Shown here: positions 36,190-45,080 of the stretch, piece by piece
How positions within the stretch are numbered: position 1 is the first letter of the stretch
Layout of the letters: each line of letters starts with the position of its first letter
Assembly: GCA_040901465.1 (NCBI GenBank)
Contig: JBBDYN010000028.1
Coordinates: forward strand, 322,133 to 386,132
Length of the DNA stretch: 64,000 nucleotides
Direction: 5' to 3'
Origin: JAUSIF01 sp040901465
Lineage (GTDB): Bacteria; Pseudomonadota; Alphaproteobacteria; Rhizobiales; Xanthobacteraceae
Position numbers and translations under genes: made by a program
Notes under the pieces: model-generated
What the model was told of the DNA's origin: nothing
Database searches by the model: none
What the model saw: only the letters and a program-made list of their open reading frames with translations

Positions 36190-37956
36190 ATGTCGGAGAA
36201 TCTGTATCCGAACGACGGGCAGTATCGTCAGGAAATTCGCGACGGAATGCGCATCGATTGGGACGTTCCGATCCAGATGGAAGACGGCGCGGTCTTGCGA
36301 TGCGACATTTATCGCCCGATCGAAGCCGGCAAATATCCGGCGATCCTGACGCACGGTCCCTACGCGAAGTGGAAACACTTCGACGACCTGTTCCCGCACG
36401 CGTACAGTAAGCTCGTCAGCGAACATCCCGACGTGGCGGTCGGTACCAGCGAAAAATATCAGGTGTGGGAGTGCGTCGATCCGGAGAAATGGGTGCCGGA
36501 AGGCTACGCGTGCGTGCGCGTGGATTCGCGGGGCGCGGGACGCTCGCCCGGCATGCTCGACCTGTGGTCGATGCGCGAAACCTCGGACCTCAAGAATTGC
36601 ATCGAGTGGGCCGGTGGCCAGCATTGGTGCAATGGGAAGATCGGGCTCAGCGGGATTTCCTATTACGCGATGAACCAGTGGCAGGTGGCTTCGCTCGAAC
36701 CAAAGCATCTGGCCGCGATTTGCATTTGGGAAGGTGCCGCCGACTTCTATCGAGATCAAGTTTATCAGGGCGGCATTCTCTGCAACGGCCTCGCCGATGC
36801 GTTGGCGCCGATCCAGATCTATTCAGTCCAGCACGGGAAAGGGACCAAGGGACCGCGCAGCCGCCTCACCGGCGACTGGGTCGCCGGTCCGATCGCCTTG
36901 AGCGAAGAAGAATTGGGCGCGAACCGCAGGAACTACGCGGCGGATGTCCGCCGCGCCAAGTTCGCGAATGACGACTATTGGACGCAGCGTCGGCCCGATT
37001 GGTCCAAGGTCAAGGTGCCCGTCCTGTCTGCCGGCAATCTGGGCGGCACCAGCCTGCATCTGCGCGGCAACGTGGAGGGCTTCGTCAACGCCGCGTCCAA
37101 GGACAAGTGGCTCGATCTGCATGGCTTCGAGCACTGGACCACGTTCTACACCGACTACGGTGTGAACATGCAGAAGAAATTCTTTGGCCATTTCCTCAGG
37201 GGAGAAGACACCGGCTGGCTGAACGAACCGAAGATTAGAATTCAAGTCCGCCATCCGGGCGGCCGCTTCGTCGAGCGGCACGAAAAAGAATGGCCGCTCG
37301 CGCGCACAAAGTGGACGAAGTACCACCTGCATCCGGACTTCACGATGTCACTGGCGCCGCAGACGAAGGCGGGAAAGACATCGTACAAAGGCTTTAGCGA
37401 CGGCGTGACGTTTCTGACGCCGCCACTGGAGCCGACGATGGAAATTACCGGGCCGGCCGCGGCCAAGCTCTGGGTTTCTTCGGCCACCGAGGACGCGGAC
37501 CTGTTTCTTGTCTTCCGCGCATTTTCGCCGGACATGAAGGAAGTGCTGTTCCAGGGATCGAACGATCCGCATACGCCGCTCGGGAACGGGTGGCTGCGCG
37601 TTTCGCGCCGCAAGCTCGATCCGAAGCTGTCGTTACCTTATCGGCCGTATCACGCGCACGATGAGTCGCAGCCGATGAAGCCCGGAGAAATCTACGAGGT
37701 GGATGTCGAAATCTGGCCGCTCTGCATCACGCTGCCGAAGGGTTATCGGATGGCGCTGACCGTACGCGGCAAGGATTATGAGTATGCCGGCGATCCGGTG
37801 CCGTTCCCGCCGTATAAGCCTTGGCAGGGAGTGGCATTGTTCACGCACGACGATCCCGGCGACCGGCCGGCGCACATTTTCAGCGGCGACGTGACCTTGC
37901 ATGCGGGGCCGGATCGGCAGGCGCACATCCTGCTTCCGGTCATTCCAACGAAGTAG
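36190..37956 (+). CDS. CocE/NonD family (S15-like) hydrolase
   Basis: The 588-residue predicted serine hydrolase has an alpha/beta-hydrolase fold of the X-Pro dipeptidyl peptidase/cocaine esterase type. It shows a nucleophile elbow GLSGISYYAM (about 155), a DSRGAGRSPG oxyanion-region loop (about 116) and a C-terminal beta-sandwich domain from about residue 390. The substrate may be an acylated or amide compound and cannot be read from sequence. There is no signal peptide, so it is cytoplasmic. The ATG follows TAGGGAGCG; the frame is open another 102 codons upstream, but that part has no matching structure. Confidence 0.85.
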   Translation: MSENLYPNDGQYRQEIRDGMRIDWDVPIQMEDGAVLRCDIYRPIEAGKYPAILTHGPYAKWKHFDDLFPHAYSKLVSEHPDVAVGTSEKYQVWECVDPEKWVPEGYACVRVDSRGAGRSPGMLDLWSMRETSDLKNCIEWAGGQHWCNGKIGLSGISYYAMNQWQVASLEPKHLAAICIWEGAADFYRDQVYQGGILCNGLADALAPIQIYSVQHGKGTKGPRSRLTGDWVAGPIALSEEELGANRRNYAADVRRAKFANDDYWTQRRPDWSKVKVPVLSAGNLGGTSLHLRGNVEGFVNAASKDKWLDLHGFEHWTTFYTDYGVNMQKKFFGHFLRGEDTGWLNEPKIRIQVRHPGGRFVERHEKEWPLARTKWTKYHLHPDFTMSLAPQTKAGKTSYKGFSDGVTFLTPPLEPTMEITGPAAAKLWVSSATEDADLFLVFRAFSPDMKEVLFQGSNDPHTPLGNGWLRVSRRKLDPKLSLPYRPYHAHDESQPMKPGEIYEVDVEIWPLCITLPKGYRMALTVRGKDYEYAGDPVPFPPYKPWQGVALFTHDDPGDRPAHIFSGDVTLHAGPDRQAHILLPVIPTK

Positions 37957-38044
37957 GCGCGCAACGATCGGGATGAATCGGGCGATGCGGCGGCGATAAG
38001 GAGCGGTCCGACGAGGTCGGCGACTGCCCTTTCATCTCGCGTCG

Positions 38045-38692
38045 TCAGCTGGCTTTCAGGAGCGGCTCGAGGATTTTGTCGAGATCGGCCGCCGAAAGCG
38101 CGCCCACGTGCTTCTTTCCGTTGATGAAGAAGGTGGGCGTCGACTCCACCTTGAATTCCTGCGCGCCGCGAATGGCCACGTCCTGCACGCCTTCGGCGAG
38201 CTTGGTGTCCTTGAGGCAGGTCTCGAAGCTTTCCTGCGTGAAGCCCGCCTGCCGCGCGATGCGCAGGAACCCGTTATAGGGGTCCTTCGCCCAGCTGTTC
38301 TGCTGGTCGAAAATCGCCTCGAGCATCGGGAAATATTTGTCGCCCGCGCAGCGCGCCAGCATGAAGCCGGCGATCGCCACCGGCGCCGGCTGCGTCGGGA
38401 ACTCGCGGAAGATCAGCCGCGCCTTGCCAGTGTCGATATATTTCGACTTCAGCGTCGGGTAGGTCTCGCGGTGGAACGTCGCGCAATGCGGGCAAGTCAC
38501 CGATGCGTATTCCACGATCGTGACCGGTGCATTCTCCGCGCCCAAAATCTTGTCGCCCATCGGTCCCGGCTTATAGAGCACGTCCGGGCTCACGTCCTGC
38601 GCGTGGGCGGTCCCGAGGAACGCGAAGGGGGTCGAGCCCGCAAGCACGAGCGTGCCGAGGCCGGCGACGAAAAGACGACGCGAAAGGATCAC
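38045..38692 (-). CDS. DsbA-family thiol-disulfide oxidoreductase
   Basis: The 215-residue periplasmic thioredoxin-fold protein has signal peptide SRRLFVAGLG to GTAHAQ, active site TCPHCATFH, and a cis-Pro loop in VESTPTFFING. It oxidises or isomerises disulfides in exported proteins. The start is a GTG at 38692 with an ideal GGAGG seven bases upstream; the longer open frame beyond it is non-coding. It lies between the accessory CocE-like gene and DUF721. Confidence 0.92.
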   Translation of the reverse strand: MILSRRLFVAGLGTLVLAGSTPFAFLGTAHAQDVSPDVLYKPGPMGDKILGAENAPVTIVEYASVTCPHCATFHRETYPTLKSKYIDTGKARLIFREFPTQPAPVAIAGFMLARCAGDKYFPMLEAIFDQQNSWAKDPYNGFLRIARQAGFTQESFETCLKDTKLAEGVQDVAIRGAQEFKVESTPTFFINGKKHVGALSAADLDKILEPLLKAS

Positions 38693-38792
38693 GCGAATTC
38701 CTCCAAAACCGATGGCCGCACAGGAACGGCGGCGCCAACCTAAAAGCGAGGCCGATTGTGGCAAGTCTGCGGTACCGGCCGCAAGCGGCGCA

Positions 38793-39299
38793 TCACGCCC
38801 GCGTGACGCCCGACCGCACCAGCGCGCCGAGCCGGGCGAGCGCGGATTTGAGACCCTTGTCCTCGAAATTGCCAAGGCCGCGCTCGACCTCGGCCATCGT
38901 CTCGGCCGCCGGCTCGAGCGGCAGATCGGGTGCCTTGGCCCGACGCGCAACCGGCCCCTGCCGGATCGCGATCCGTCCCACGCAACGCCAGCCGAAATAG
39001 CGGTTCACTCGCTCGATCACGACCGGCGTCAGATGCTGCAGCTCGATCGCGTAGGCTCCCTCGACCCGCACCGTGAGCGTGCCGGTGGATAGGGGGTCGT
39101 CGCGCCTGGGCCAGACGAGCCGCACCGGCTCCGTGCGGCCAGCAAGCTCAGGACCGACGATGTCTTCCCAATGGACGACGATGTCGACCGCCGCGAACCC
39201 CTGCCGCGCGAACGCCGATTGCAGGGCGCTGCTGACAAGGTCGGCGAGCGGCCTGGCTCTGGATCTTGCGGGCTTGTTCACGGGGCGGCGCTCTGTCAA
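38793..39299 (-). CDS. DUF721 (DciA-like) family protein
   Basis: The 168-residue protein has an N-terminal region rich in Arg and Lys, then SALQSAFARQGF and IVVHWEDIVGPELAGRTEPVRL, the core of DUF721. Members of this family include DciA, the ancestral loader of the replicative helicase DnaB, though the alphaproteobacterial proteins are not all tested. The start is either TTG at 39299 or GTG at 39281; neither has a strong site. It is divergent from mutY and in a cluster order shared with related genomes. Confidence 0.85.
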   Translation of the reverse strand: MTERRPVNKPARSRARPLADLVSSALQSAFARQGFAAVDIVVHWEDIVGPELAGRTEPVRLVWPRRDDPLSTGTLTVRVEGAYAIELQHLTPVVIERVNRYFGWRCVGRIAIRQGPVARRAKAPDLPLEPAAETMAEVERGLGNFEDKGLKSALARLGALVRSGVTRA

Positions 39300-39308
39300 T
39301 CCGATGCC

Positions 39309-40436
39309 ATGATGCTAGCAGCCCAGGCGCGCGGTGCGAAGCGCCAGGCCGGCCGGAAGCGGGCAACCCCCAGCCCCGATCCGGCTGTGCTCCTCGCCTG
39401 GTACGACCGCCACCGCCGCGATCTGCCCTGGCGCGCGCTGCCGGGCGAGACGCCCGATCCGTATCGGGTCTGGCTCTCGGAAATCATGTTGCAGCAGACG
39501 CGCGTCGAGACCGTCGCTCGCTACTACGAGCGGTTTCTTTCGCGCTTTCCCACGATCGGCGATCTCGCGACGGCCAAACTTGATCAGGTGCTGAAGCTTT
39601 GGGCCGGGCTTGGTTATTATGCGCGCGCCCGCAATCTGCATGCCTGCGCGCGCGAGATCGCCGCACGGCACGGGGGCCGCTTCCCCTCGACCGAGGGAGA
39701 GCTCCGCGCGCTCCCCGGCATCGGCGCCTATACCGCGGCGGCGATCGCCGCGATCGCCTTCGGCCGCAAGACGGCACCGGTTGACGGCAATATTGAGCGC
39801 GTGGTCGCGCGGCTATTCGCAATTGCGACGCCGCTTCCGGGGGCGAAAGCGGAGCTGCGCCGGCTTGCGGAAAGTCTCGTGCCCGGCGAACGCGCAGGCG
39901 ATCTCGCCCAGGCCATGATGGATCTCGGCGCGACGATCTGCACGCCGAGGCGCCCCGCCTGCGGACATTGTCCGTGGCTCGATGCTTGCTCGGCTTTTCT
40001 CCACGATGACCCGGAGAAATTTCCCCGTCGCGCGCGCAAACGCGAAGGGACGTTGCGCCGCGGCGCGGCCTATGTCGTTTGGCGCGCCGATGGTGCCGTG
40101 CTCGTGCGGCCGCGGCCGCGGAAAGGATTGCTGGGCGGCATGATCGAGGTGCCGACCACGGATTGGTCGCCGGATTTCGACCCGGCGTACGCGCGGCGTG
40201 GCGCCGCGAAGCTCGTCGCCCTCGGAACCAGGCGCGCCGTCTGGCGCTTGTTGCCCGGCGTTGTGCGCCACGTCTTCACGCATTTCCCGCTTGAGCTTTC
40301 GGTGCTCGCGGCGGACGTGCCTGCGCGCACGCGCGCGCCCAAGGGAATGCGCTTCGTGTCCTCCGCCAAGCTCGACGACGAGGCGCTTCCGACGCTCATG
40401 CGCAAGGTGATCGCGCATGCGGAACGACGAATTTGA
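39309..40436 (+). CDS. mutY: A/G-specific adenine glycosylase
   Basis: The 375-residue repair enzyme removes adenine opposite 8-oxoguanine. It shows the catalytic Glu in SEIMLQQTRVE, the HhH hairpin LPGIGAYTAAA, the Asp in PVDGNIERV, the Fe-S cluster Cys set CTPRRPACGHCPWLDAC, and a C-terminal NUDIX-like domain beginning near RRGAAYVVWR. Two ATGs stand in tandem at 39309 and 39312. Confidence 0.95.
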   Translation: MMLAAQARGAKRQAGRKRATPSPDPAVLLAWYDRHRRDLPWRALPGETPDPYRVWLSEIMLQQTRVETVARYYERFLSRFPTIGDLATAKLDQVLKLWAGLGYYARARNLHACAREIAARHGGRFPSTEGELRALPGIGAYTAAAIAAIAFGRKTAPVDGNIERVVARLFAIATPLPGAKAELRRLAESLVPGERAGDLAQAMMDLGATICTPRRPACGHCPWLDACSAFLHDDPEKFPRRARKREGTLRRGAAYVVWRADGAVLVRPRPRKGLLGGMIEVPTTDWSPDFDPAYARRGAAKLVALGTRRAVWRLLPGVVRHVFTHFPLELSVLAADVPARTRAPKGMRFVSSAKLDDEALPTLMRKVIAHAERRI

Positions 40437-40497
40437 GAGTCCCGCTGCGGCAATCCATCGGTTAAGCTCGCGACAAGAGACTCGAAAAGGGGCAGCC

Positions 40498-40848
40498 GTG
40501 AAGATCGAGCGTCACGAAACCGGGCCGCGCATGAGCCAGGCGGTGGTCCATGGCGACACCGTCTATCTCGCCGGGCAGGTGGCCAAGCAAACGGCCGGCA
40601 AGAGCGTCACCGAGCAGACGCGCGAAATCCTGCAGATCATCGACGGGCTGCTCGCCGCCGCAGGCAGCGACAAGAGCAGGCTCCTGCAGGCGCAGATCTA
40701 TCTCACCGACATCTCGAAGTTCGATGAGATGAACAAGGTCTGGGAAACCTGGGTGAGCCCGGGCAACACGCCTGCGCGCGCCACCATCGAAGCCAAGCTC
40801 GCTGCACCTCAATACACGGTCGAGATCATGGTCATTGCCGCCTGCTGA
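40498..40848 (+). CDS. RidA family protein
   Basis: The 116-residue cytoplasmic protein is likely to hydrolyse reactive enamine/imine intermediates made by PLP enzymes. The conserved Arg lies in NTPARATIEAKLA, and the family strand YLAGQVA and helix EQTREILQIID are present. The start is a GTG after AAAGGGGCAGCC. It is probably co-transcribed with mutY (61 bases away) and the antiporter downstream. Confidence 0.9.
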   Translation: MKIERHETGPRMSQAVVHGDTVYLAGQVAKQTAGKSVTEQTREILQIIDGLLAAAGSDKSRLLQAQIYLTDISKFDEMNKVWETWVSPGNTPARATIEAKLAAPQYTVEIMVIAAC

Positions 40849-40876
40849 TCGCCGCCAACGCACTGAAGAAGGATCA

Positions 40877-42607
40877 ATGTCTCAATACACCCCGATCGTA
40901 GCAACCATCACCGCGGGCCTCGTGCTCGCATTCGTGTTTGGCGCGATCGCGAACCGCCTGCGGCTTCCGACCACGGTCGGCTACCTGGTTGCCGGGATCC
41001 TCGTCGGACCGTTCACGCCGGGATTTGTCGCCGACCAGTGGATCGCCTCGCAGCTCGCAGAGATCGGCGTGATCCTGCTGATGTTTGGCGTCGGCCTGCA
41101 TTTTTCGTTCAAGGATATCCTGCTCGTCAGGGCGATCGCGATTCCCGGCGCGCTCTTGCAGATGTCGGCCGCGACGATCCTCGGCATGGCGCTGGCTCTG
41201 CTGTTCGGCTGGTCTTTGAGCGCCGGGCTCGTCTATGGGCTCACGCTTTCCGTCGCGAGCACGGTCGTGCTCGTGCGCGCATTACAGGAGCACCGGCTCG
41301 TGGAAACCGAGCGCGGCCATATCGCGCTCGGTTGGCTCGTGGTGCAGGACCTCGTGATGGTCCTGGCGTTGGTATTGCTCCCCGCGCTCGCCGACGCCTT
41401 GAATCTTAATCCGGGAGCCGGCGCTGAGGCCGCCAGTAGTACGTCCTCCGCGCGCGACGTGATCGCCGCCCTCGGCACCACGATCGCCAAGGTCACGGCG
41501 TTTCTGGCCCTGATGCTGGTGATCGGTCGGCGCGTGATCCCATGGATTCTGCATTACGTCGCGCATACCGGCTCGCGCGAGTTGTTCCGGTTGGCGGTGC
41601 TGTCGATCGCGCTCGGCGTCGCCTATGGCGCGTCCGAGTGGTTTGGCATCTCCATCGCGCTCGGCGCGTTCTTCGCCGGCATGATCATGCACGAGTCGCC
41701 GCTGAGCCAACGCGCGGCGGAGGAATCGCTGCCGTTGCGCGACGCCTTCGCGGTGCTGTTCTTCGTCTCGGTCGGTATGCTGTTCGATCCGAGCATCTTC
41801 ATCCGCGATCCTTTTGCACTCACCGGAACGCTGTTCATCATCCTCATTTGCAATCCGGGCGCTGCCTTTGTCATCGCGCAGTCCTTCGGGCGATCGAAAT
41901 TCACCAGCCTTACGCTCGCGGCAAGCCTCGCGCAAATCGGCGAGTTCTCTTTCATCCTTTCGGGTCTCGGCGTCGCCCTCGGCCTTCTGCCGACGGAAGC
42001 GCGCGATCTTGTCCTTGCCGGCGCGATCATTTCGATCTTCGCCAATCCGATTTTGTTCGGAGCGCTCGAACGATGGGGCCGCAGATTCGCGCGGGAAGCG
42101 CCGTCGGCTGAACCGGCAGCGGCGGCAAATCCGGTCGAGGAACTGCGCCCGACCGCGCTGAAGGATCACGCCGTCATCGTCGGCTACGGCCGCGTCGGCC
42201 GCGTGATCGGCGAGGAACTCGAACGGCGCAAGGAGCCGCTTCTGGTGATCGAGGAGCAGCCGAAGATCGCGGCTGAGTTGCGCTCCCGTGGCATCGAGGT
42301 GATCACCGAGAACGGTGCGATGTCGCGCGTGCTGGAAGCGAGCAATCTCGACGGTGCACGCTGGCTGTTCGTCGCGATTCCCGATGCGTTCGAGGCCGGT
42401 CAGATTGTCAATCAGGCGCGCGAGATAAGCGCGACCCTTCCTATCATCGCGCGCGCCCATTCCGACGCCGAGGTCGATCACCTCACCGCGCACGGCGCGA
42501 GCTACACCATCATGGGCGAACGCGAGATCGCACTTGGCATGCTGGAATATGCGTTGGGTCGCGGCGCCATGGAGGCGCGCGGAGGTCCCGCGGCGCCGGC
42601 GCGCTGA
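40877..42607 (+). CDS. Kef-type CPA2 cation:proton antiporter with TrkA-N domain
   Basis: The 576-residue protein of the YbaL/KefB type has about 12 membrane helices containing LPTTVGYLVAGILVGP, GLTLSVASTVVLVRAL and LGAFFAGMIMHESP. A cytoplasmic Rossmann domain with VIVGYGRVGRVIGEEL senses nucleotides. It exports K+ or Na+ in exchange for protons. The ATG is preceded by GAAGAAGGATCA. Confidence 0.92.
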   Translation: MSQYTPIVATITAGLVLAFVFGAIANRLRLPTTVGYLVAGILVGPFTPGFVADQWIASQLAEIGVILLMFGVGLHFSFKDILLVRAIAIPGALLQMSAATILGMALALLFGWSLSAGLVYGLTLSVASTVVLVRALQEHRLVETERGHIALGWLVVQDLVMVLALVLLPALADALNLNPGAGAEAASSTSSARDVIAALGTTIAKVTAFLALMLVIGRRVIPWILHYVAHTGSRELFRLAVLSIALGVAYGASEWFGISIALGAFFAGMIMHESPLSQRAAEESLPLRDAFAVLFFVSVGMLFDPSIFIRDPFALTGTLFIILICNPGAAFVIAQSFGRSKFTSLTLAASLAQIGEFSFILSGLGVALGLLPTEARDLVLAGAIISIFANPILFGALERWGRRFAREAPSAEPAAAANPVEELRPTALKDHAVIVGYGRVGRVIGEELERRKEPLLVIEEQPKIAAELRSRGIEVITENGAMSRVLEASNLDGARWLFVAIPDAFEAGQIVNQAREISATLPIIARAHSDAEVDHLTAHGASYTIMGEREIALGMLEYALGRGAMEARGGPAAPAR

Positions 42608-42622
42608 ACGCCGCCGGCACGC

Positions 42623-43103
42623 TCAAAATTTGCAGTTGATCCCGCCGCGCAGATTATAGACGTCGATGCTGCTGGAAAGCGGCACGTCTGCCCGATGGAA
42701 AATCCTGCCCGCGCCCGCGCCGACGTGATCCAGTTGAGATCGGCGCCGAGCGTGCCGCTGACGGCGCCGAATGGCGCGATGGTCCCGGCAAACGGAATAT
42801 CGGTGCGCGACGAAAGACGCGACCAGTCGCTTTCGAAGCCGAACACGAACCCACCTGCCGGTTGAATCCGCCGCCCAGGCCGAAGCTCGCGCCGTTTGCG
42901 GCGAGCCCACTGATCGAAGCCGGTGCCGTGATGCCGACGATGGCGAGATCCGAAGCGTCGAAGTTGGCTTTGCTGCGCACGTAGCCGGCGGTCAGGCCCA
43001 CATAGAAGCCCTCCCAGCTCGGCACGAATTGCGCGTTTGCCGGCGTCCCGCTAACGCACAGCAGCGCGGCGTAAGTGCCGAGGATCGCTGCCTGCCGTAC
43101 CAT
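42623..43103 (-). pseudogene. Frameshifted remnant of an Omp25/31-type outer membrane beta-barrel gene
   Basis: The reading starts as an intact signal peptide and first strands (MVRQAAILGTYAALL to GFYVGLTAGYVRS, then FGLGGGFNRQ). Near 42850 it must shift frame to continue as VFGFESDWSRLSS and TLGADLNWITSARARAGF. Near 42700 it shifts again to end as VPLSSSIDVYNLRGGINCKF and a stop. The three pieces align in order with porin-like surface antigens of rhizobia, but the middle barrel strands (roughly 70 residues) are missing. Two frameshifts and a deletion mark it as dead. Confidence 0.82.
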
Positions 43104-43110
43104 CGGAAAT

Positions 43111-44265
43111 TTACAGGTGCGCCATCTCGGCGCGAATTTGCGCGCGCAGAGAATCGATCGGCCGGCGGCCGCCTGCGTCCTCGACGTGCCAGTAGGTCCA
43201 GCCGTTGCAGGCCTCGATGCCCTGCGCGAGCGCGCCGATCCGGTGGATCGAGCCGACGCTCGCGTCCTTGCCGTTCTTGAGCGCGAGCGTGCCGTCGGGG
43301 CGCACGAGCGCCTGCACGCGGCCCTTGGCGTCGGTGAGCTGCGCCCCCGCCTTCACGAGGCCGCGCTCGATCAAGATGTTGAACGCAACGCGCGGCGCCT
43401 CGCGCGCGGTGATGAACGGCGCGATCGAGGGCGACGGCAGCGGCTCGATCGAGGCGATCCGCGCCTCGGCGCGCGCCGCGTAAGTCGGATCGCGTTCGAC
43501 TCCGATGTAATGGCGGCCGAGTCGCCGCGCGGCCGCCCCCGTCGTGCCCGTGCCGAAAAAAGGATCGAGCACCACGTCGCCCGGCTTCGACGCGGACAGG
43601 ATCGCACGCGCAACGAGCGCCTCAGGCTTCTGCGTCGGATGCAGCTTGCGTCCGGAGCCGTCCTTGAGCCGCTCTTCGCCCGTGCAAAGCGGGATCGTCC
43701 AGTCGGAGCGCATCTGCACATCTTCGTTGCCCGCCTTCAGCGCCTCGTAGTTAAAGACGTAGCGCGTGTCCTGGTCGCGCGCGGCCCAGATCAGCGTTTC
43801 GTGCGCGTTGGTGAAACGCCGGCCGCGGAAGTTCGGCATCGGATTGGTCTTGCGCCACACGACGTCATTGAGAATCCAGAAGCCGAGATCCTGCAGCAGC
43901 GAGCCGACGCGGAAGATGTTGTGGTACGAGCCGATGACCCAGAGCGTGGCCGTGGGCTTCATGACCCGGCGGCAGGCCGAGAGCCACGCGCGGGTGAAAT
44001 CGTCATACGCCGCGAAGCTTGCGAAGCGGTCCCAGTCGTCGTCGACCGCGTCGACCTTGGAATCGTCGGGGCGCTTCAGCTCATTCTGGAGCTGCAGATT
44101 GTAGGGAGGGTCGGCGAAGACGAGATCGATCGAATGGGCCGGGAGCTTTTCCAGCGTGGCGACGCAGTCGCCGATAAGGATACGATCGAGCGGCGGCGGA
44201 GCCGGCGCGGGGTCCGGGGGTGAACGGGGCGCCCGACGGGGCGCCCCGCTACGCACAACTGCCAT
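43111..44265 (-). CDS. ccrM: Cell-cycle-regulated adenine methyltransferase CcrM (GANTC)
   Basis: The 384-residue beta-class N6-adenine methyltransferase has catalytic FADPPYNLQL (50-59), the SAM-binding motif DPFFGTGTTG in the second half, and HPTQKPEALVARA between them. A C-terminal specificity domain of about 80 residues ends in the CNGWTYWHVED pattern that typifies CcrM. In Caulobacter and rhizobia CcrM methylates GANTC late in the cell cycle and is usually essential. The ATG at 44265 is used, and a GTG 16 codons upstream is possible. A tandem 11-base repeat lies upstream. Confidence 0.95.
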   Translation of the reverse strand: MAVVRSGAPRRAPRSPPDPAPAPPPLDRILIGDCVATLEKLPAHSIDLVFADPPYNLQLQNELKRPDDSKVDAVDDDWDRFASFAAYDDFTRAWLSACRRVMKPTATLWVIGSYHNIFRVGSLLQDLGFWILNDVVWRKTNPMPNFRGRRFTNAHETLIWAARDQDTRYVFNYEALKAGNEDVQMRSDWTIPLCTGEERLKDGSGRKLHPTQKPEALVARAILSASKPGDVVLDPFFGTGTTGAAARRLGRHYIGVERDPTYAARAEARIASIEPLPSPSIAPFITAREAPRVAFNILIERGLVKAGAQLTDAKGRVQALVRPDGTLALKNGKDASVGSIHRIGALAQGIEACNGWTYWHVEDAGGRRPIDSLRAQIRAEMAHL

Positions 44266-44328
44266 GACGCAAAACCGTCTACGCGCTACACAACAGGAAC
44301 TGACGCGGCGCACCTTGGCCCGCGACGG

Positions 44329-44350
44329 GTAAAGGCCAAGTAAAGGCTAA
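44329..44350. promoter_or_regulatory. Tandem 11-base direct repeat upstream of ccrM
   Basis: GTAAAGGCCAA (44329-44339) is followed directly by GTAAAGGCTAA (44340-44350), one mismatch apart and one helical turn in period. It lies 64-85 bases upstream of the ccrM ATG, and a GACTC (GANTC) site is at 44415-44419. It is a candidate binding site for a ccrM regulator. Confidence 0.4.
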
Positions 44351-44451
44351 CCTTAATCAGTCGTTACGAAATTGGGCTGCCGCGCCGCCGAGCGGAACGA
44401 GGGTCCGGCGCGGCGACTCGCAATTGTGCGGCGTCGGCGATGACGATGTTG

Positions 44452-44886
44452 CTAGTCCGGCAACACGATCTGCCCGCGCTCGTCGAACGGGAATTGCGGA
44501 TTGTGCGCGACTTCCCAGACATGCTCGTCGGGGTCGCTGAAATATCCGATATAGCCGCCCCAAAAGACGCGATGGCCGCGCTTCAGAATCTTCACCCCGG
44601 CCTTCTCCGCGGCCACAAGCGTTTCGTCCACGGCCTTTTCACTATTCACGTTGAAGGCGAGCGTGACTCCGCTGAATCCCGCTTTCGCATTCTCAAGTCC
44701 GGCATCCTTTTTGAGCGCCTCCCGCCCGTAGAGCGAAAGCACGACTCCGCCCGCATTGAAAAACGCGACTTCCTTGGCGTTCTTCATGTGTTGCTTCAGG
44801 CCGAGCGCCGCGTAGAAACGGGCGGCGCGGTCTACGTCCGCGACGCCGAGCGTGACGAGATGCAGCCGGAGAGCAGGCACGGACAT
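44452..44886 (-). CDS. VOC (glyoxalase-fold) family protein
   Basis: The 144-residue two-module metal-dependent fold has strand-helix LHLVTLGVADVDRAARFYAAL and a second module ending GYFSDPDEHVWEVAHNP, where the Glu/His metal ligands of the family normally lie. The substrate is unknown. A good AAGGAG precedes the ATG. Confidence 0.88.
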   Translation of the reverse strand: MSVPALRLHLVTLGVADVDRAARFYAALGLKQHMKNAKEVAFFNAGGVVLSLYGREALKKDAGLENAKAGFSGVTLAFNVNSEKAVDETLVAAEKAGVKILKRGHRVFWGGYIGYFSDPDEHVWEVAHNPQFPFDERGQIVLPD

Positions 44887-44950
44887 TTAAACTCCTTTGA
44901 AATGCACAAGCGATCGATTGGTCACTCAACATTTAAGGCCCTGCGCTGGC

Positions 44951-45071
44951 CGCTCGCCTTTGCGGCTCGCCGGCGCAGATAACGAAGGCGGCCGGGTGGG
45001 GGAACTAAATCGCCGCCACCCCACCCGGCTCGCAGCTTCGCGGCTCGCCACCCTCCCTGAAGGGGAGGGAA
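44951..45071. repeat. GC-rich repeat, family 2, copy 1
   Basis: It contains CCCCACCCGGCTCGC, CGCGGCTCGCC and a terminal CCCTCCCTGAAGGGGAGGG hairpin. The same blocks recur in the same order at 57611-57731. It fills the gap between the VOC and radical SAM genes. Confidence 0.75.
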
Positions 45072-45080
45072 AAGAATGCA

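Noticed and set aside
44340..44360. A CtrA binding site upstream of ccrM
   Set aside because: GCTAACCTTAATC has only half-site resemblance and no second TTAA at the right spacing.
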